From the NCBI GenBank assembly GCA_964403935.1, contig CAYOIB010000002.1, positions 36,971 through 100,970 of the forward strand: DNA of 64,000 bases, in the 5' to 3' direction. A program made the position numbers and the translations under genes. Shown piece by piece: positions 1 through 8,652 of the stretch (its first letter is position 1; each line of letters opens with the position of its first letter). Below the pieces are notes generated by a model. It saw nothing but the letters and a program-made list of their open reading frames with translations. It searched no databases and had not been told where the DNA came from. This DNA comes from SLLG01 sp964403935. Lineage in GTDB: Bacteria; Verrucomicrobiota; Verrucomicrobiia; Opitutales; Oceanipulchritudinaceae.

Positions 1-1
1 C

Positions 2-766
2 TTTATTGTGGTGGGGCTCCTGTATGCGTTCTGGATCCGGCCATCCGCTGAGGCGACGGAGCTTCGGAACCGAATTGAGGCGGGAGCGCAAATGGATACC
101 GCCTTCATTCCCGAACGCACTGCTGCGACCATTCTCAAGGACTATGAGCAACAAGTCTGCATCAGCCTCTTTCTCTGGTCTGTCCTGTTGATGGGCGGAA
201 AATTTATGGATCTTCGAAGGGAGCGCGTTGGGTTCGGGTGGCCTTTCGAAAAGATGGAACCGGGGGAGCGGATCTTGCCTTCCACAGCCTTGGATTTGGC
301 AAAGAAAACACTACAGGTGGCAGAGCAATCGGGTCCCGATGCGGACAAGTCCTTGACGACACGAGCAGTGCTCCGCGCCCTCCGCCGTTTTCACGCCACG
401 GGATCAGTTCAGGAGACGAGCCAAGCGGTGCAGGAGCTGGCCGAGGCTGAAGCCAACCGGCTGGATTCAGAAATGGCCATTCTTCGCTACACCGCATGGG
501 CGATTCCCTCGATCGGGTTCGTTGGCACAGTCCGGGGAATTGGCGAGGCCCTGATGCGGGCAGACCAAGCGATTCAAGGTGATGTTTCCGGGGTCACAAA
601 TGCTCTTGGACTGGCCTTCAACTCCACTTTTATCGCGCTCCTGTTGAGTCTGTTCCTTATGCTCGGGATCTACGCCCTCCAGCGTCAACAGGAGGCGCAC
701 GTTCTCTCTGCGGAAAGCTTCTGCCGGGATCGGCTGATTGAAAACATGAAAGTCCCGGCGCTGTGA
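2..766 (+). CDS. TolQ/ExbB/MotA-like proton channel subunit (5' partial)
   Basis: The reading frame is open at the left window edge and begins inside a hydrophobic segment (FIVVGLLYAFW), so the true start lies upstream. A second membrane segment is near nt 160-215. The last third carries the hallmark TolQ/ExbB/MotA region: IPSIGFVGTVRGIGEAL near nt 505-555, then ALGLAFNSTFIALLLSLFLM near nt 602-661. In known members these helices line the proton path of an inner-membrane stator that works with a TolR/ExbD/MotB partner. The family call is firm. The partner is inferred from context: the gene overlaps the next start by GTGA, and two downstream genes encode ExbD-like membrane anchors. No TonB, TolA or OmpA-type peptidoglycan-binding gene is visible, so this is not an ordinary Tol, Ton or flagellar set. 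Confidence 0.8.
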   Translation, partial: FIVVGLLYAFWIRPSAEATELRNRIEAGAQMDTAFIPERTAATILKDYEQQVCISLFLWSVLLMGGKFMDLRRERVGFGWPFEKMEPGERILPSTALDLAKKTLQVAEQSGPDADKSLTTRAVLRALRRFHATGSVQETSQAVQELAEAEANRLDSEMAILRYTAWAIPSIGFVGTVRGIGEALMRADQAIQGDVSGVTNALGLAFNSTFIALLLSLFLMLGIYALQRQQEAHVLSAESFCRDRLIENMKVPAL

Positions 767-2100
767 AGGCCGATCTACAACCCGTTCTCGGATTGGCCAT
801 CGCCTCAACCGACCTTGAGGCAGCGATGGGCGCGGCACTCCCGATCGCGGCAGAGCCGGCCGTAGCCGTGGTGGTCGAGGGAGCGATCGTCACCGGCTGG
901 AAGGCCTGTGATATCGACGTCCCCACCCCTGTTTCCTTCGACTTTTGGAGCCACCTCTCCCGCACCCCCATCCTGAACAATCCTGCCGGCAGCCCAATCG
1001 CGCGCTCGGTGCTTGCCTACCACCACGTCCAGCAGGCCGTGAACGAAGCAGAACGCAGATTGGGTCAATCTCCCACATCCGCTGTTCTCGCCGTGCCACC
1101 CTCGATTCTGGATGATCCTGAGCGACTCGGCCTGCTCCTAAGCATGTGCGCCAGCCTGGGACTCACTTTGCGGGGGATTCTGCCGCTTCCCTTGGCTCTG
1201 GCGGCCGCCTGCCCGGCCCCTATTGAAGAAGGCCAATGGCGGGTGCTCGATCTGGACGCCGACCAATGGACGCTGAACTCAGTCGATGTCAGCGGTGGAA
1301 CGCTTCGGCTGCTCGACGGCGCACGCAGCACCCGCGAAGCAGCCTTTGCTCAGGTACTCGATCGTTCCGTGGATTCACTCGCCGCACGATTTCTCGCTGA
1401 GACGGCGTTCGACGTGCGTCACAGTGCCGAGGCCGAGCAACTGTTCCGCCTCAAGGTTCGACGATTTCTGGCAGAAGGGGACGCCAGGGGAGAACGTGAG
1501 CTTTCGATGGGAGCACAGCGGGCACGCTCTATCAGTGTTTCTCGATCCGCCGCGCGGCAGACCTCGGGGGACCTGCCTGCCCGGCTCATCGCTGCCCTCG
1601 GGCTGGACCTGAGAACGGACCACCGCCCGCTCTTGCTCAGCCCACGGGCGCAGTTCCTCCCCGGCTTAACCCAAGCGATCGAAGAGTTGGAGCACCTCTC
1701 TGTATGGCACCTCCCGATCGGGGCGGCCGCGCTTGGTGCCACGCAAGCTGGTGCCGCCTGGCCGGAATCCCCATCCATCGAAGCCACTCCCGTCTTTCGC
1801 ACCCTGAGTGGCCATGGCCGATCCACGACCGGACTTTTCGGCTTTGATGCGACCTCCCCCGAAGGTTCCGCTCCTGAAGAGCCCTCGCCGACCCATGTTG
1901 TCTGGAAGGGATGCGTCTATCCATTGGGACACGGCGCGCTGCCCATCCACCTCCCTGTCGCAATGGGACAACTCACCCCGGCTGACCGCGTTCACCTCAA
2001 CGGCAAGCCGACCACGGGACCTTGCCGCCTGCTCCCCGGCGATCGGGTGCAGCTAGGCGGGCATGATTTTCTGCTGGTCCAAATGGTTCAGGAAGAATGA
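763..2100 (+). CDS. Degenerate actin/Hsp70-fold protein with C-terminal FHA-like segment
   Basis: A 445-residue protein starting at a GTG that overlaps the previous stop (GTGA). No signal peptide or membrane helix is visible, so it is probably cytoplasmic. Residues about 150-180 (VLDLDADQW...VDVSGGTLRLLDG) resemble the phosphate-2 region of Hsp70/actin ATPases, and the stretch after it (RFLAETAFDVRHSAEAEQLF) resembles the Hsp70 segment that follows. The glycines needed for nucleotide binding are largely missing, so ATP binding is doubtful. The last 60 residues look like the end of an FHA domain (VHLNGKPTTG, LLPGDRVQLGGHDFLL), a phosphothreonine-reading fold. Both assignments are from pattern similarity and are moderate at best. 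Its position between a channel gene and two membrane vWA genes suggests a cytoplasmic regulator or adaptor of that complex. Confidence 0.6.
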   Translation: MKADLQPVLGLAIASTDLEAAMGAALPIAAEPAVAVVVEGAIVTGWKACDIDVPTPVSFDFWSHLSRTPILNNPAGSPIARSVLAYHHVQQAVNEAERRLGQSPTSAVLAVPPSILDDPERLGLLLSMCASLGLTLRGILPLPLALAAACPAPIEEGQWRVLDLDADQWTLNSVDVSGGTLRLLDGARSTREAAFAQVLDRSVDSLAARFLAETAFDVRHSAEAEQLFRLKVRRFLAEGDARGERELSMGAQRARSISVSRSAARQTSGDLPARLIAALGLDLRTDHRPLLLSPRAQFLPGLTQAIEELEHLSVWHLPIGAAALGATQAGAAWPESPSIEATPVFRTLSGHGRSTTGLFGFDATSPEGSAPEEPSPTHVVWKGCVYPLGHGALPIHLPVAMGQLTPADRVHLNGKPTTGPCRLLPGDRVQLGGHDFLLVQMVQEE

Positions 2101-2103
2101 CCC

Positions 2104-3180
2104 ATGGCCCGCCGTCGTCGCTCCGCGCTTCAAACCTTCAGCCTGTCGTTTCTCGATGTCGTTTGCTGCGGTTTTGGAGCTGTCATTCTCCTCTTCGTCC
2201 TCACTCTGGGACATCGTGCAGCCGACCAGGCAGCCGCCGCCTCCGAGTATGAAGCGGGTGTCCAAGCCCTCGGTGAAGCCGTCGAAGAAGCCACCGCGCG
2301 CGGCAGTGTCTTGGCAGCGAACCGGGATCAACTCGCCGCCGAGCACGAGACCGTGACAGCGCACCTCGGCGAGCGCCATCAGACCCTGAGCGAGCGCAAA
2401 AGCCAGCTCGAACAGATGGAAACCCAAGCCCTTGCCAAGGCTGCGGCCGTCGAGGACCTTCAAGCTCAGGTCGATGCCCTCCCTGAGCCGATGCCTGAGG
2501 TTGAGGTTCCCGTGGCCATTCCAGGAACGACGAACCGCCAGTATTTCACTGACTTCCGCCTCGACGGGCAGAGGACCGTAATCCTGCTCGAAGGATCAGG
2601 CGGGATGATTGCCGAAACACTGGCTGAAAGCATCCGCCTGGCATCGAGGCCGGAAGCCGAACGCCGGGCCAGCCCGAAATGGACGCGGGCCATGGCAGCA
2701 ACACGCTGGATCCTCGCAAACCTTCGTCTGCCTGAGTATTTTCAGTTGATGGTCTTCAGCGAGGATGTTCAACCGCTCGCTCCCGCCGGGCCTGATGGGT
2801 GGGCCCGGGTCAGGGATGCCACTGCATCGAGAAAGGCCGCCGAGGCCTTGGGCGAGTGGACACCCCGCGGAGGGGCTCACTTCGAGCGGGCATTCGCCGC
2901 CCTGCGTGCACTGGATCCACCTCCAGACAACATTATCCTGCTCATCGACGGCTTGCCGACCCAAGGATCGCTCGCCCCGCCAGGTTCGGAAGTGGATGAG
3001 CCCACCCGGCGGCACCTCTTGAACGCAGCGGTTCGCCACCTCCCACCAAACGTTCCGATCAATATCATTCTCTTCCCCAACGACGGGGATCCCAATGCCG
3101 CCCTCGAATGGTGGCGTGTTGCTCTCAACACAGGGGGCTCGTTCATCGCTCCCTCACCTGATTGGCCTGGAATCGAATGA
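2104..3180 (+). CDS. Membrane-anchored vWA-like protein with CCGFGA helix (degenerate MIDAS)
   Basis: 358 residues. An arginine-rich N-terminus (MARRRR) precedes a single transmembrane helix, SFLDVVCCGFGAVILLF, with Asp18 at the membrane entry. This is the architecture of ExbD/TolR/MotB, where an equivalent Asp carries the proton. A coiled-coil region follows (about residues 45-125, rich in Glu, Gln, Ala), then a von Willebrand A-type domain from about residue 155. The first metal-site motif is degenerate (LLEGSGGM instead of DxSxS), while a later LLIDGLPTQGS segment keeps the usual Asp. Topology is inferred as N-in with the vWA domain outside the cytoplasmic membrane. The stop overlaps the next ATG (ATGA). 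It is a paralogue of the next gene, sharing the helix and overall layout. Confidence 0.7.
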   Translation: MARRRRSALQTFSLSFLDVVCCGFGAVILLFVLTLGHRAADQAAAASEYEAGVQALGEAVEEATARGSVLAANRDQLAAEHETVTAHLGERHQTLSERKSQLEQMETQALAKAAAVEDLQAQVDALPEPMPEVEVPVAIPGTTNRQYFTDFRLDGQRTVILLEGSGGMIAETLAESIRLASRPEAERRASPKWTRAMAATRWILANLRLPEYFQLMVFSEDVQPLAPAGPDGWARVRDATASRKAAEALGEWTPRGGAHFERAFAALRALDPPPDNIILLIDGLPTQGSLAPPGSEVDEPTRRHLLNAAVRHLPPNVPINIILFPNDGDPNAALEWWRVALNTGGSFIAPSPDWPGIE

Positions 3181-4190
3181 GACGCCAACGCCGCGACAAC
3201 GACATTTTCAGCCTGTCTTTCCTCGACTGCATTTGCTGCGGCTTTGGAGCGATTATCCTATTGTTTGTCATTTCCATAGGCTCCGACAGCCGGATCCTCG
3301 AAGGTGTCCTTCAATCCATCGAAGCACGGTATCGAGCACTCAATCTCGAATTTTCGACCACGATCGATGCCAACCGTGCGACAGAAGACGAGCTCGCCAC
3401 CCTCAGCCAACAGGTAGCGGGCCTCAAGAAGGAGCTGGCCGAACTCGAGCGAACAGTTTCGACAATCGATGCCTCACTCGCGACACAGGCCGAAGCGCTC
3501 GCCGATCTGGAAACAGCAGAAGCGGGATTGCTCGCCGCCCTTTCCCCCGAGCCCAAAGAGACCCTGCCCGAGGCTGCCGAGGACCTGGAGCACGTCCCAA
3601 TCGGGATACCGATGGACCGGCATTATCTGGTCTTTATCATCGACACCTCGGGAAGCATGCGGGAACTGAGCAGCGGCATCTTTGATATCCTGGGTCAACG
3701 CGGACGCCCCGGCCTATGGCAGGAGGCGATGCGAAAGATCGACGCCGCTTTGAAAACATACCCCGAAGTGCGCGGGTTACAGTTCCTCGATGCGGACGGC
3801 CGCTACATTATTGAAGGTTCAAGACGGCAATGGCTCGAGGATTCCCCCATGAACCGAAGCCGCTACTTTCAAGCGGTTCGCAGCTATCCGATCTTCAGCC
3901 AGAGCAATCCCGTCCCCGGGATCGAAGAGGCCATTCGGCGTCTCAGTGACCCTGAAAAACGGATCGCCCTCTTTGTCGTGGGCGATGAGTTTACCGGGAA
4001 TGAAGATGCGGTGCTCCGGCGACTGGAAAACATCAACCCGCGCGATGCCACCGGCACCCGCCCCGTATCAATCAATGCCCTCGGATTCCCGACGCCTGCC
4101 TTTCCCCATGACACCGCCCGAAAGTATGCCAACCTCATGCGCGAGGTGACGCATGCCCATGATGGTGCCTTCATCGGTGCCCAACGTTGA
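3177..4190 (+). CDS. Membrane-anchored vWA protein with CCGFGA helix (intact DxSxS)
   Basis: 337 residues from the ATG that overlaps the previous stop (ATGA); a TTG 15 bases upstream is possible but less likely. The layout matches the preceding gene: a basic N-terminus, helix SFLDCICCGFGAIILLF with Asp17, a long coiled coil (about residues 45-125), then a vWA domain starting at HYLVFIIDTSGSM, which keeps the DxSxS metal-binding motif. Metal-dependent ligand binding by the vWA domain is known for the family; the ligand is unknown. With the TolQ-like gene two positions upstream it probably supplies the moving, ExbD-like half of a stator complex. The 3' end overlaps the convergent glycosyltransferase gene by 20 bases. 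Confidence 0.75.
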   Translation: MRRQRRDNDIFSLSFLDCICCGFGAIILLFVISIGSDSRILEGVLQSIEARYRALNLEFSTTIDANRATEDELATLSQQVAGLKKELAELERTVSTIDASLATQAEALADLETAEAGLLAALSPEPKETLPEAAEDLEHVPIGIPMDRHYLVFIIDTSGSMRELSSGIFDILGQRGRPGLWQEAMRKIDAALKTYPEVRGLQFLDADGRYIIEGSRRQWLEDSPMNRSRYFQAVRSYPIFSQSNPVPGIEEAIRRLSDPEKRIALFVVGDEFTGNEDAVLRRLENINPRDATGTRPVSINALGFPTPAFPHDTARKYANLMREVTHAHDGAFIGAQR

Positions 4191-5271
4191 TTGATACGCC
4201 ACGATTCGATGAGGCCGCCTCCGAAAGACAGGTTACAAGCTGCGCGGCTCGATGCCTGGCCGTGTGTTCCCGTAAAACACGCTCGCGCGCACGGCCACCA
4301 ATGGCCCGCGCATCACCCGCCGTCAGGTTCCTGATGAAGCTCAAAGTGTCTTCCGGCGACCGACTGATCAGAATCTCGGAGTCGACCTCAAAAAACTCGT
4401 CCAGCCCCTCCCACCAGTCGCTAATGACCGGAACGCCACAGGCCGCGGCCTCAAAAAGACGCACACTCGGAGAGTGGCCCATAGCAACCATGTCTGCGCG
4501 GGTGATATTCAAAGTAAAGCGCTGGCGATTGTAGAATGTGCAGTGCTCTGCTGGGGGCAGGTGGTCAATCCGGGCAACATTGTCCGGCCAAACGATCCCA
4601 TCGGGGTATTGGGGCCCGGCGACAACAAATTGGCCTCCGGGCCACCTTCGTGCCGGCTCAACCAGCAATTTCTCAACGGGCGGTTGGCGATCGGCAGAAT
4701 AGGTGCCCATATACCCCAGGTGCCACAACTCGGATACGTCCGCTTCAGGGCGATAGAGCTTTGTATCCACGGAACAATACAAAGGGCGAACCAGCGAAAC
4801 GCCGAACCTCTCCTCAAGAACTCGGAGCGCCTTTCCGCCGGCAAAGGAGAGATAAAGGTCATAGGCCTGCACAAGCTCCCGGTCGATGTATTCAAAATCC
4901 GCACGCTCCAGCTTTGCGAGCGTGACGGGCGTATCGATGTCATAGAACGCCACCACCCCCCGCGCCGTCTTCCTGGCCCACCATCCGACCGAAACCCCCT
5001 CCGGCACATAAGAACCAATAACAACCGCATCCGCCGCCCGAACCTCGCCCGTAAACCGTTCCTTCAGGTCCTCAAGGCTTTCGTACAAGCAGGTGCGCCC
5101 ATAGGGAGGATTCGGCAGATCTCGATTCCCCGCATACCAAGGAACGTCCCGCTCCAGAAAAAGGATACGGTGGCCCAGAGACTCCAGCTCACGCACCAGC
5201 CCCCGATAGGTCGTGGCATGGCCGTTACCCCAAGACGAAGTCATCGAAAGTCCGAGAATAACGATCTTCAT
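4171..5271 (-). CDS. CgeB-like glycosyltransferase 1
   Basis: 366 residues, predicted cytoplasmic. The N-terminus MKIVILGLSMTSSWGNGHA is a typical Rossmann start of GT-B enzymes, and the C-terminal half carries the donor-binding pattern GHSPSVRLFEAAACGVPVISDWWEG near residues 265-290, as in CgeB-type (Glyco_trans_1_2) proteins. It would move a sugar from a nucleotide donor to an unknown acceptor. The start overlaps the stop of the upstream gene (ATGA), so it is the last gene of the operon that begins at 12904. Two similar enzymes precede it, which suggests sequential additions to one glycan. Donor and linkage cannot be read from the sequence. Confidence 0.8.
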   Translation of the reverse strand: MKIVILGLSMTSSWGNGHATTYRGLVRELESLGHRILFLERDVPWYAGNRDLPNPPYGRTCLYESLEDLKERFTGEVRAADAVVIGSYVPEGVSVGWWARKTARGVVAFYDIDTPVTLAKLERADFEYIDRELVQAYDLYLSFAGGKALRVLEERFGVSLVRPLYCSVDTKLYRPEADVSELWHLGYMGTYSADRQPPVEKLLVEPARRWPGGQFVVAGPQYPDGIVWPDNVARIDHLPPAEHCTFYNRQRFTLNITRADMVAMGHSPSVRLFEAAACGVPVISDWWEGLDEFFEVDSEILISRSPEDTLSFIRNLTAGDARAIGGRARERVLREHTARHRAAQLVTCLSEAASSNRGVSINVGHR

Positions 5272-6401
5272 GATGCGGACGAAATACGAAGAACGCCGGA
5301 ATGCATCTCGGACTGAGGGGACGGTTTATCCTTCGCCTGTGAGAGCAGACGCTCCACCTGATCACCTCGATGAGCATAGGTATGCTCTTCCAGAACACGT
5401 TCGAGCGCAGCCTTTCCAATTTCCCGGGCGCGATCCGAATCCAGCTCGGATAGATGCCGGGCGACCTCCGCTCCGCCGGAGGCAACAAGGCATTCGGTGC
5501 CGGGCTCCAAAAAGAGTTCGATGCCTTCCCAGGCATCGGTAATCAAACAGGCACCGGCACCGGCCGCTTCAAAAACGCGGGTCGCCGGCGAGAATCCAAA
5601 CCGCGCCATCCCTTCACGCAATACGTTCAAAACCGCCCGAGGCGTTACGTTGAAAGCGTTGTGGTCGCGGGTGTAGAGATGACCACAATAATGAACGTTC
5701 GAAAGATAAGGCAAATCGTGGTCCCAGCCATTTCCCGCCAAAAGAAAGGAAGCTTCAGGCAGGTGCTCCGCCGCACCATGAAAGAAATCCCGAATCCGTC
5801 CTTCCCGGTCCGGCAGCCGATTTGCCACCAATCCAAGAGTGGCATTGAAACGGGAATCCGGTTTCACCGGATGATGGGTTGCCGGATCAAAAGCATTATA
5901 GACCGGAACGCATTTTCGGGCTCCCAGCTTCCCGTAGCTTCGGACCACGGGATCTCCACCACCGTATGTCAGGATCAAATCAAATTCAGGAACAAGCTTT
6001 CTGAACCGCCTTAGCTCCCCTCGCTCAATCGCCTCCAGCGTCGCCGGTGCATCGACATCCCAAAACACCACGGCACAATCAGCGGATTGGAGTTCGAGCA
6101 TCGCTTCCTCAAGGAGTTCGTCGAATCGCCCCACACCACTTCCCTTGATGACGATATCGGACCCGTGAGCCCGACGCACAACGGCCCGCACTTCATCTGG
6201 ATTCTCCGCTGAATAGACCACGCTCGTTGCATAAGGCACCTCGTCGAGATCCCGATGCTGCTGTCGATCATAGATGTCGGGTTCGTAGAAAGTGACCTCA
6301 TGCCCCCGCTCGTGCAAAACGCTGATGATCCCGCGGTAGTAAGTTGCGGCACCGTTCCAATAGGCGGAGACAAGACTGGATCCAAAAAAAGCAATCTTCA
6401 T
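5268..6401 (-). CDS. CgeB-like glycosyltransferase 2
   Basis: 377 residues from the ATG giving MKIAFFGSSLVSAYWNGAA; an in-frame GTG 30 bases upstream would add ten residues but lacks the Rossmann-type beginning seen in its two neighbours. The C-terminal half has ATRVFEAAGAGACLITDAWEG, the CgeB-type donor-site pattern, followed by ELFLEPGTECLVASGG. It is a paralogue of the genes on both sides, and its stop overlaps the start of the next gene. A role in building the same surface glycan is inferred from operon position. Confidence 0.8.
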   Translation of the reverse strand: MKIAFFGSSLVSAYWNGAATYYRGIISVLHERGHEVTFYEPDIYDRQQHRDLDEVPYATSVVYSAENPDEVRAVVRRAHGSDIVIKGSGVGRFDELLEEAMLELQSADCAVVFWDVDAPATLEAIERGELRRFRKLVPEFDLILTYGGGDPVVRSYGKLGARKCVPVYNAFDPATHHPVKPDSRFNATLGLVANRLPDREGRIRDFFHGAAEHLPEASFLLAGNGWDHDLPYLSNVHYCGHLYTRDHNAFNVTPRAVLNVLREGMARFGFSPATRVFEAAGAGACLITDAWEGIELFLEPGTECLVASGGAEVARHLSELDSDRAREIGKAALERVLEEHTYAHRGDQVERLLSQAKDKPSPQSEMHSGVLRISSAS

Positions 6402-6420
6402 TGTATTTGGGGATTGGCTA

Positions 6421-7542
6421 TCAACAGGCACATCGAGCTGGAGCCTTCACGCATTCCTCTTCCAATTCATGGTATATGTTCAGGAGCTCATCCACTCTGT
6501 GCGCGCAGGTATGGCGTTCTTCGATCGTCTTTCGGCCCGCAATCGAGAGCGACTGGGCAAGCCCCTCGTCCTCCAGGACCGCCCGCAAATGCTTCAACAT
6601 TTCTCTCCCGTCACGCGCAACGAGGTAGCTGCCTTCGCCAAAGAGCCCTTCTGAATCCTCCCACGGAGAGCAGATCAGGGGAATGCCGCAGGCGAGGACC
6701 TCAAAAGGACGGATTGTCGGGATGCCGGGAAGCGCCTCAACGTATGGCCGCCGCGGGACGTGCACCGTCACCCGATAGCGATTAAAAACCGAAGGCACCT
6801 GAAAGTTCGGCAGCCAGCCTCCGTATGCCATTCCCGCATCCCTCAGAGCGACCCGTCCTTCCTTCGGGTACCGCACACCATGAGCCTTTGCCTTCAAGCG
6901 CAACTGCTTCACCGGCTGCAGCAGAAACTCCTTCAACTCATAGGTGCGCTCGCCGTCTCCCCAGTTGCCGATCCAAATCAAGTCCCCGTCCTTGGAACCG
7001 GATGGGCCGCGACGAAAGACGCGCGTGTCGGCCGCTTCGTGCCAGGTCCACACCCGGCGCGCCCAACGACGCCTCCGGTAAACTTCCCGAACCGTCTCTC
7101 CAAAAGCCAAAACGCCGTCGTAGTGGGACAGGTCATACATCGCCATGCTCTCGGGTTCGGTCACCGACCGATGATGGGTGTCGTGGAAAAGCAGTTTGAA
7201 GTGCCCCGCTGCCCGGCGATGTCGGCCAATCCGGAAGACCAGCTGCGGGTCATTCCATTCATGGACAATCGCCAGATCGACGCCCTCAAGTGCCTTGGCC
7301 ACGTCAAACTCTCCGGGATCGTAAGGGAAGCTTCGAAGCGTTGGATAGGTTTCCTGAAACGCCTCTATCGGCTCTTCTCCATGGTACTTCACCAGATGAG
7401 AAAGACTCCAGTTATTCTTCGGCTCGTAGACGACGACGTCATGGCCGCGGGCGCTGAGCTCGCTGGTGTAGCCGCGAAGAAAGTGCGCGTTTCCATGATT
7501 CCAATCCGAAAGAAGCGAGTGGTAGAAGAGGGCTATTTTCAT
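6421..7542 (-). CDS. CgeB-like glycosyltransferase 3
   Basis: 373 residues, starting MKIALFYHSLLSDWNHGNAH. The signature region PTIRPFEVLACGIPLICSPW resembles the CgeB-like donor-binding loop, preceded by an acceptor domain rich in Trp, His and Arg. The first 104 bases are also read in another frame by the end of the upstream GT4 gene. The short Cys-rich C-terminus (VKAPARCAC) is not typical of the family and may not be structured. Together with its two neighbours it forms a three-paralogue run. Confidence 0.8.
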   Translation of the reverse strand: MKIALFYHSLLSDWNHGNAHFLRGYTSELSARGHDVVVYEPKNNWSLSHLVKYHGEEPIEAFQETYPTLRSFPYDPGEFDVAKALEGVDLAIVHEWNDPQLVFRIGRHRRAAGHFKLLFHDTHHRSVTEPESMAMYDLSHYDGVLAFGETVREVYRRRRWARRVWTWHEAADTRVFRRGPSGSKDGDLIWIGNWGDGERTYELKEFLLQPVKQLRLKAKAHGVRYPKEGRVALRDAGMAYGGWLPNFQVPSVFNRYRVTVHVPRRPYVEALPGIPTIRPFEVLACGIPLICSPWEDSEGLFGEGSYLVARDGREMLKHLRAVLEDEGLAQSLSIAGRKTIEERHTCAHRVDELLNIYHELEEECVKAPARCAC

Positions 7543-8647
7543 TAGAAGTTACGTTAGGCTCAACAATAGCATGGTAGGCGCTCAGGTAGTTTCGCCCCAT
7601 TCGCCGGGGCGCATACTTCCGGCTGTGGGCGAAGGCACGATCAGCCAGCACCTGGCGCCAAACGGGATCACCGGCGAGGCGGTTCAAAGTATTGGCCCAG
7701 CATGCGGGATCCTCCGGCGGAAGAAACAGGGCGTTGTCTCCCCAGACTTCGCGTAAGCTCGGAATGTCGCTCAGAACAAGCGCACAACCTGAAAGCCCCG
7801 CTTCGAGGGCTGACAAACCGAAGGGTTCATACTTGGCCGGAAGTGCATAAATCGCAGCTGCTGAGAGCTGGCCCGCAAACTGATCCGGAGTGAGCTGCCC
7901 AAGAGCCCTCAAGTTTGAGAACCTCGTTTCTCCACCATCCGGATGGCGGCATTCACCCGCTACATGAATGGGCCAAGCGACCTCTGGAGCGGCCTTCTCG
8001 AGGACGTCGATATTCTTGGCTTTGTCCCAGAGCCGTCCGGCAGTCAGAACGATAGGCTTCTTTGATCCACTCCGGAACAAATCGAAGGATCGACCATTAT
8101 AAATAGCCCGCGCTTTGTATCGAACATCGACATAGTGATGCGCGAGATCGGCTAGCATCGCCGCACTGGGTGCGGTGACAAAGGATGCCGCCGCAAGCCC
8201 TTCCGAAACCCGGCGATGGTATACATCCCACTCTGCGGGAGGGGGAGAGCATCCCAGAACACGGTCAAACCACGAGAAGACACAGGAATGTGCTGTTATC
8301 AGAACGGGAACATCCCACCCCAGAGCAGCGTGAACGTAACCATTCAAATGAATAAGGTGGGGCTTGAAATCCGCCGCGAGCTCAAGCAGCCATTCCCCCG
8401 CCTGATCGACCTCCTCCCACGGATTGTTCATCCACTCCAGGCGGTAGTTGCTTTCAAACAACTCGACGTTCTTCAGGGCTTGGATGGAGCGGCGCTGAGG
8501 CGGTGTGAGGCGTTCACCCATCGTCGCCAGCCCGAAAGAAACGCCCGCGGGACGAAGCGCCTCGATCAAATCGAGGGCAAACGTCCAAACGCCGCCAATC
8601 GTATCAGCCGTCATGAGAACACGAAGTTGATTTTTCTCTCCGGGCAT
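7439..8647 (-). CDS. GT4-family glycosyltransferase
   Basis: 402 residues starting at MPGEKNQLRVLMTADTIGGV; the frame is open further upstream, but that part lies inside the previous gene and reads as noise. The GT-B fold is supported by an N-terminal GGVWTFALDLIEAL loop, a phosphate-contact stretch VLTAGRLWDKAKNID, and the EX7E-type motif YEPFGLSALEAGLSGCALVL. It transfers a sugar from a nucleotide donor, retaining the anomer. The last 34 residues are encoded inside the next gene (104-base overlap) and look like out-of-frame translation, as if the original stop had been lost. Confidence 0.85.
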   Translation of the reverse strand: MPGEKNQLRVLMTADTIGGVWTFALDLIEALRPAGVSFGLATMGERLTPPQRRSIQALKNVELFESNYRLEWMNNPWEEVDQAGEWLLELAADFKPHLIHLNGYVHAALGWDVPVLITAHSCVFSWFDRVLGCSPPPAEWDVYHRRVSEGLAAASFVTAPSAAMLADLAHHYVDVRYKARAIYNGRSFDLFRSGSKKPIVLTAGRLWDKAKNIDVLEKAAPEVAWPIHVAGECRHPDGGETRFSNLRALGQLTPDQFAGQLSAAAIYALPAKYEPFGLSALEAGLSGCALVLSDIPSLREVWGDNALFLPPEDPACWANTLNRLAGDPVWRQVLADRAFAHSRKYAPRRMGRNYLSAYHAIVEPNVTSNENSPLLPLASFGLESWKRALSSRLHQRAQRPRP

Positions 8648-8652
8648 CGGCG

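Noticed and set aside
2..4190. Zorya-type anti-phage system
   Set aside because: The channel gene fits ZorA loosely, but there is no OmpA-like ZorB, no helicase and no nuclease; the partners are vWA proteins.
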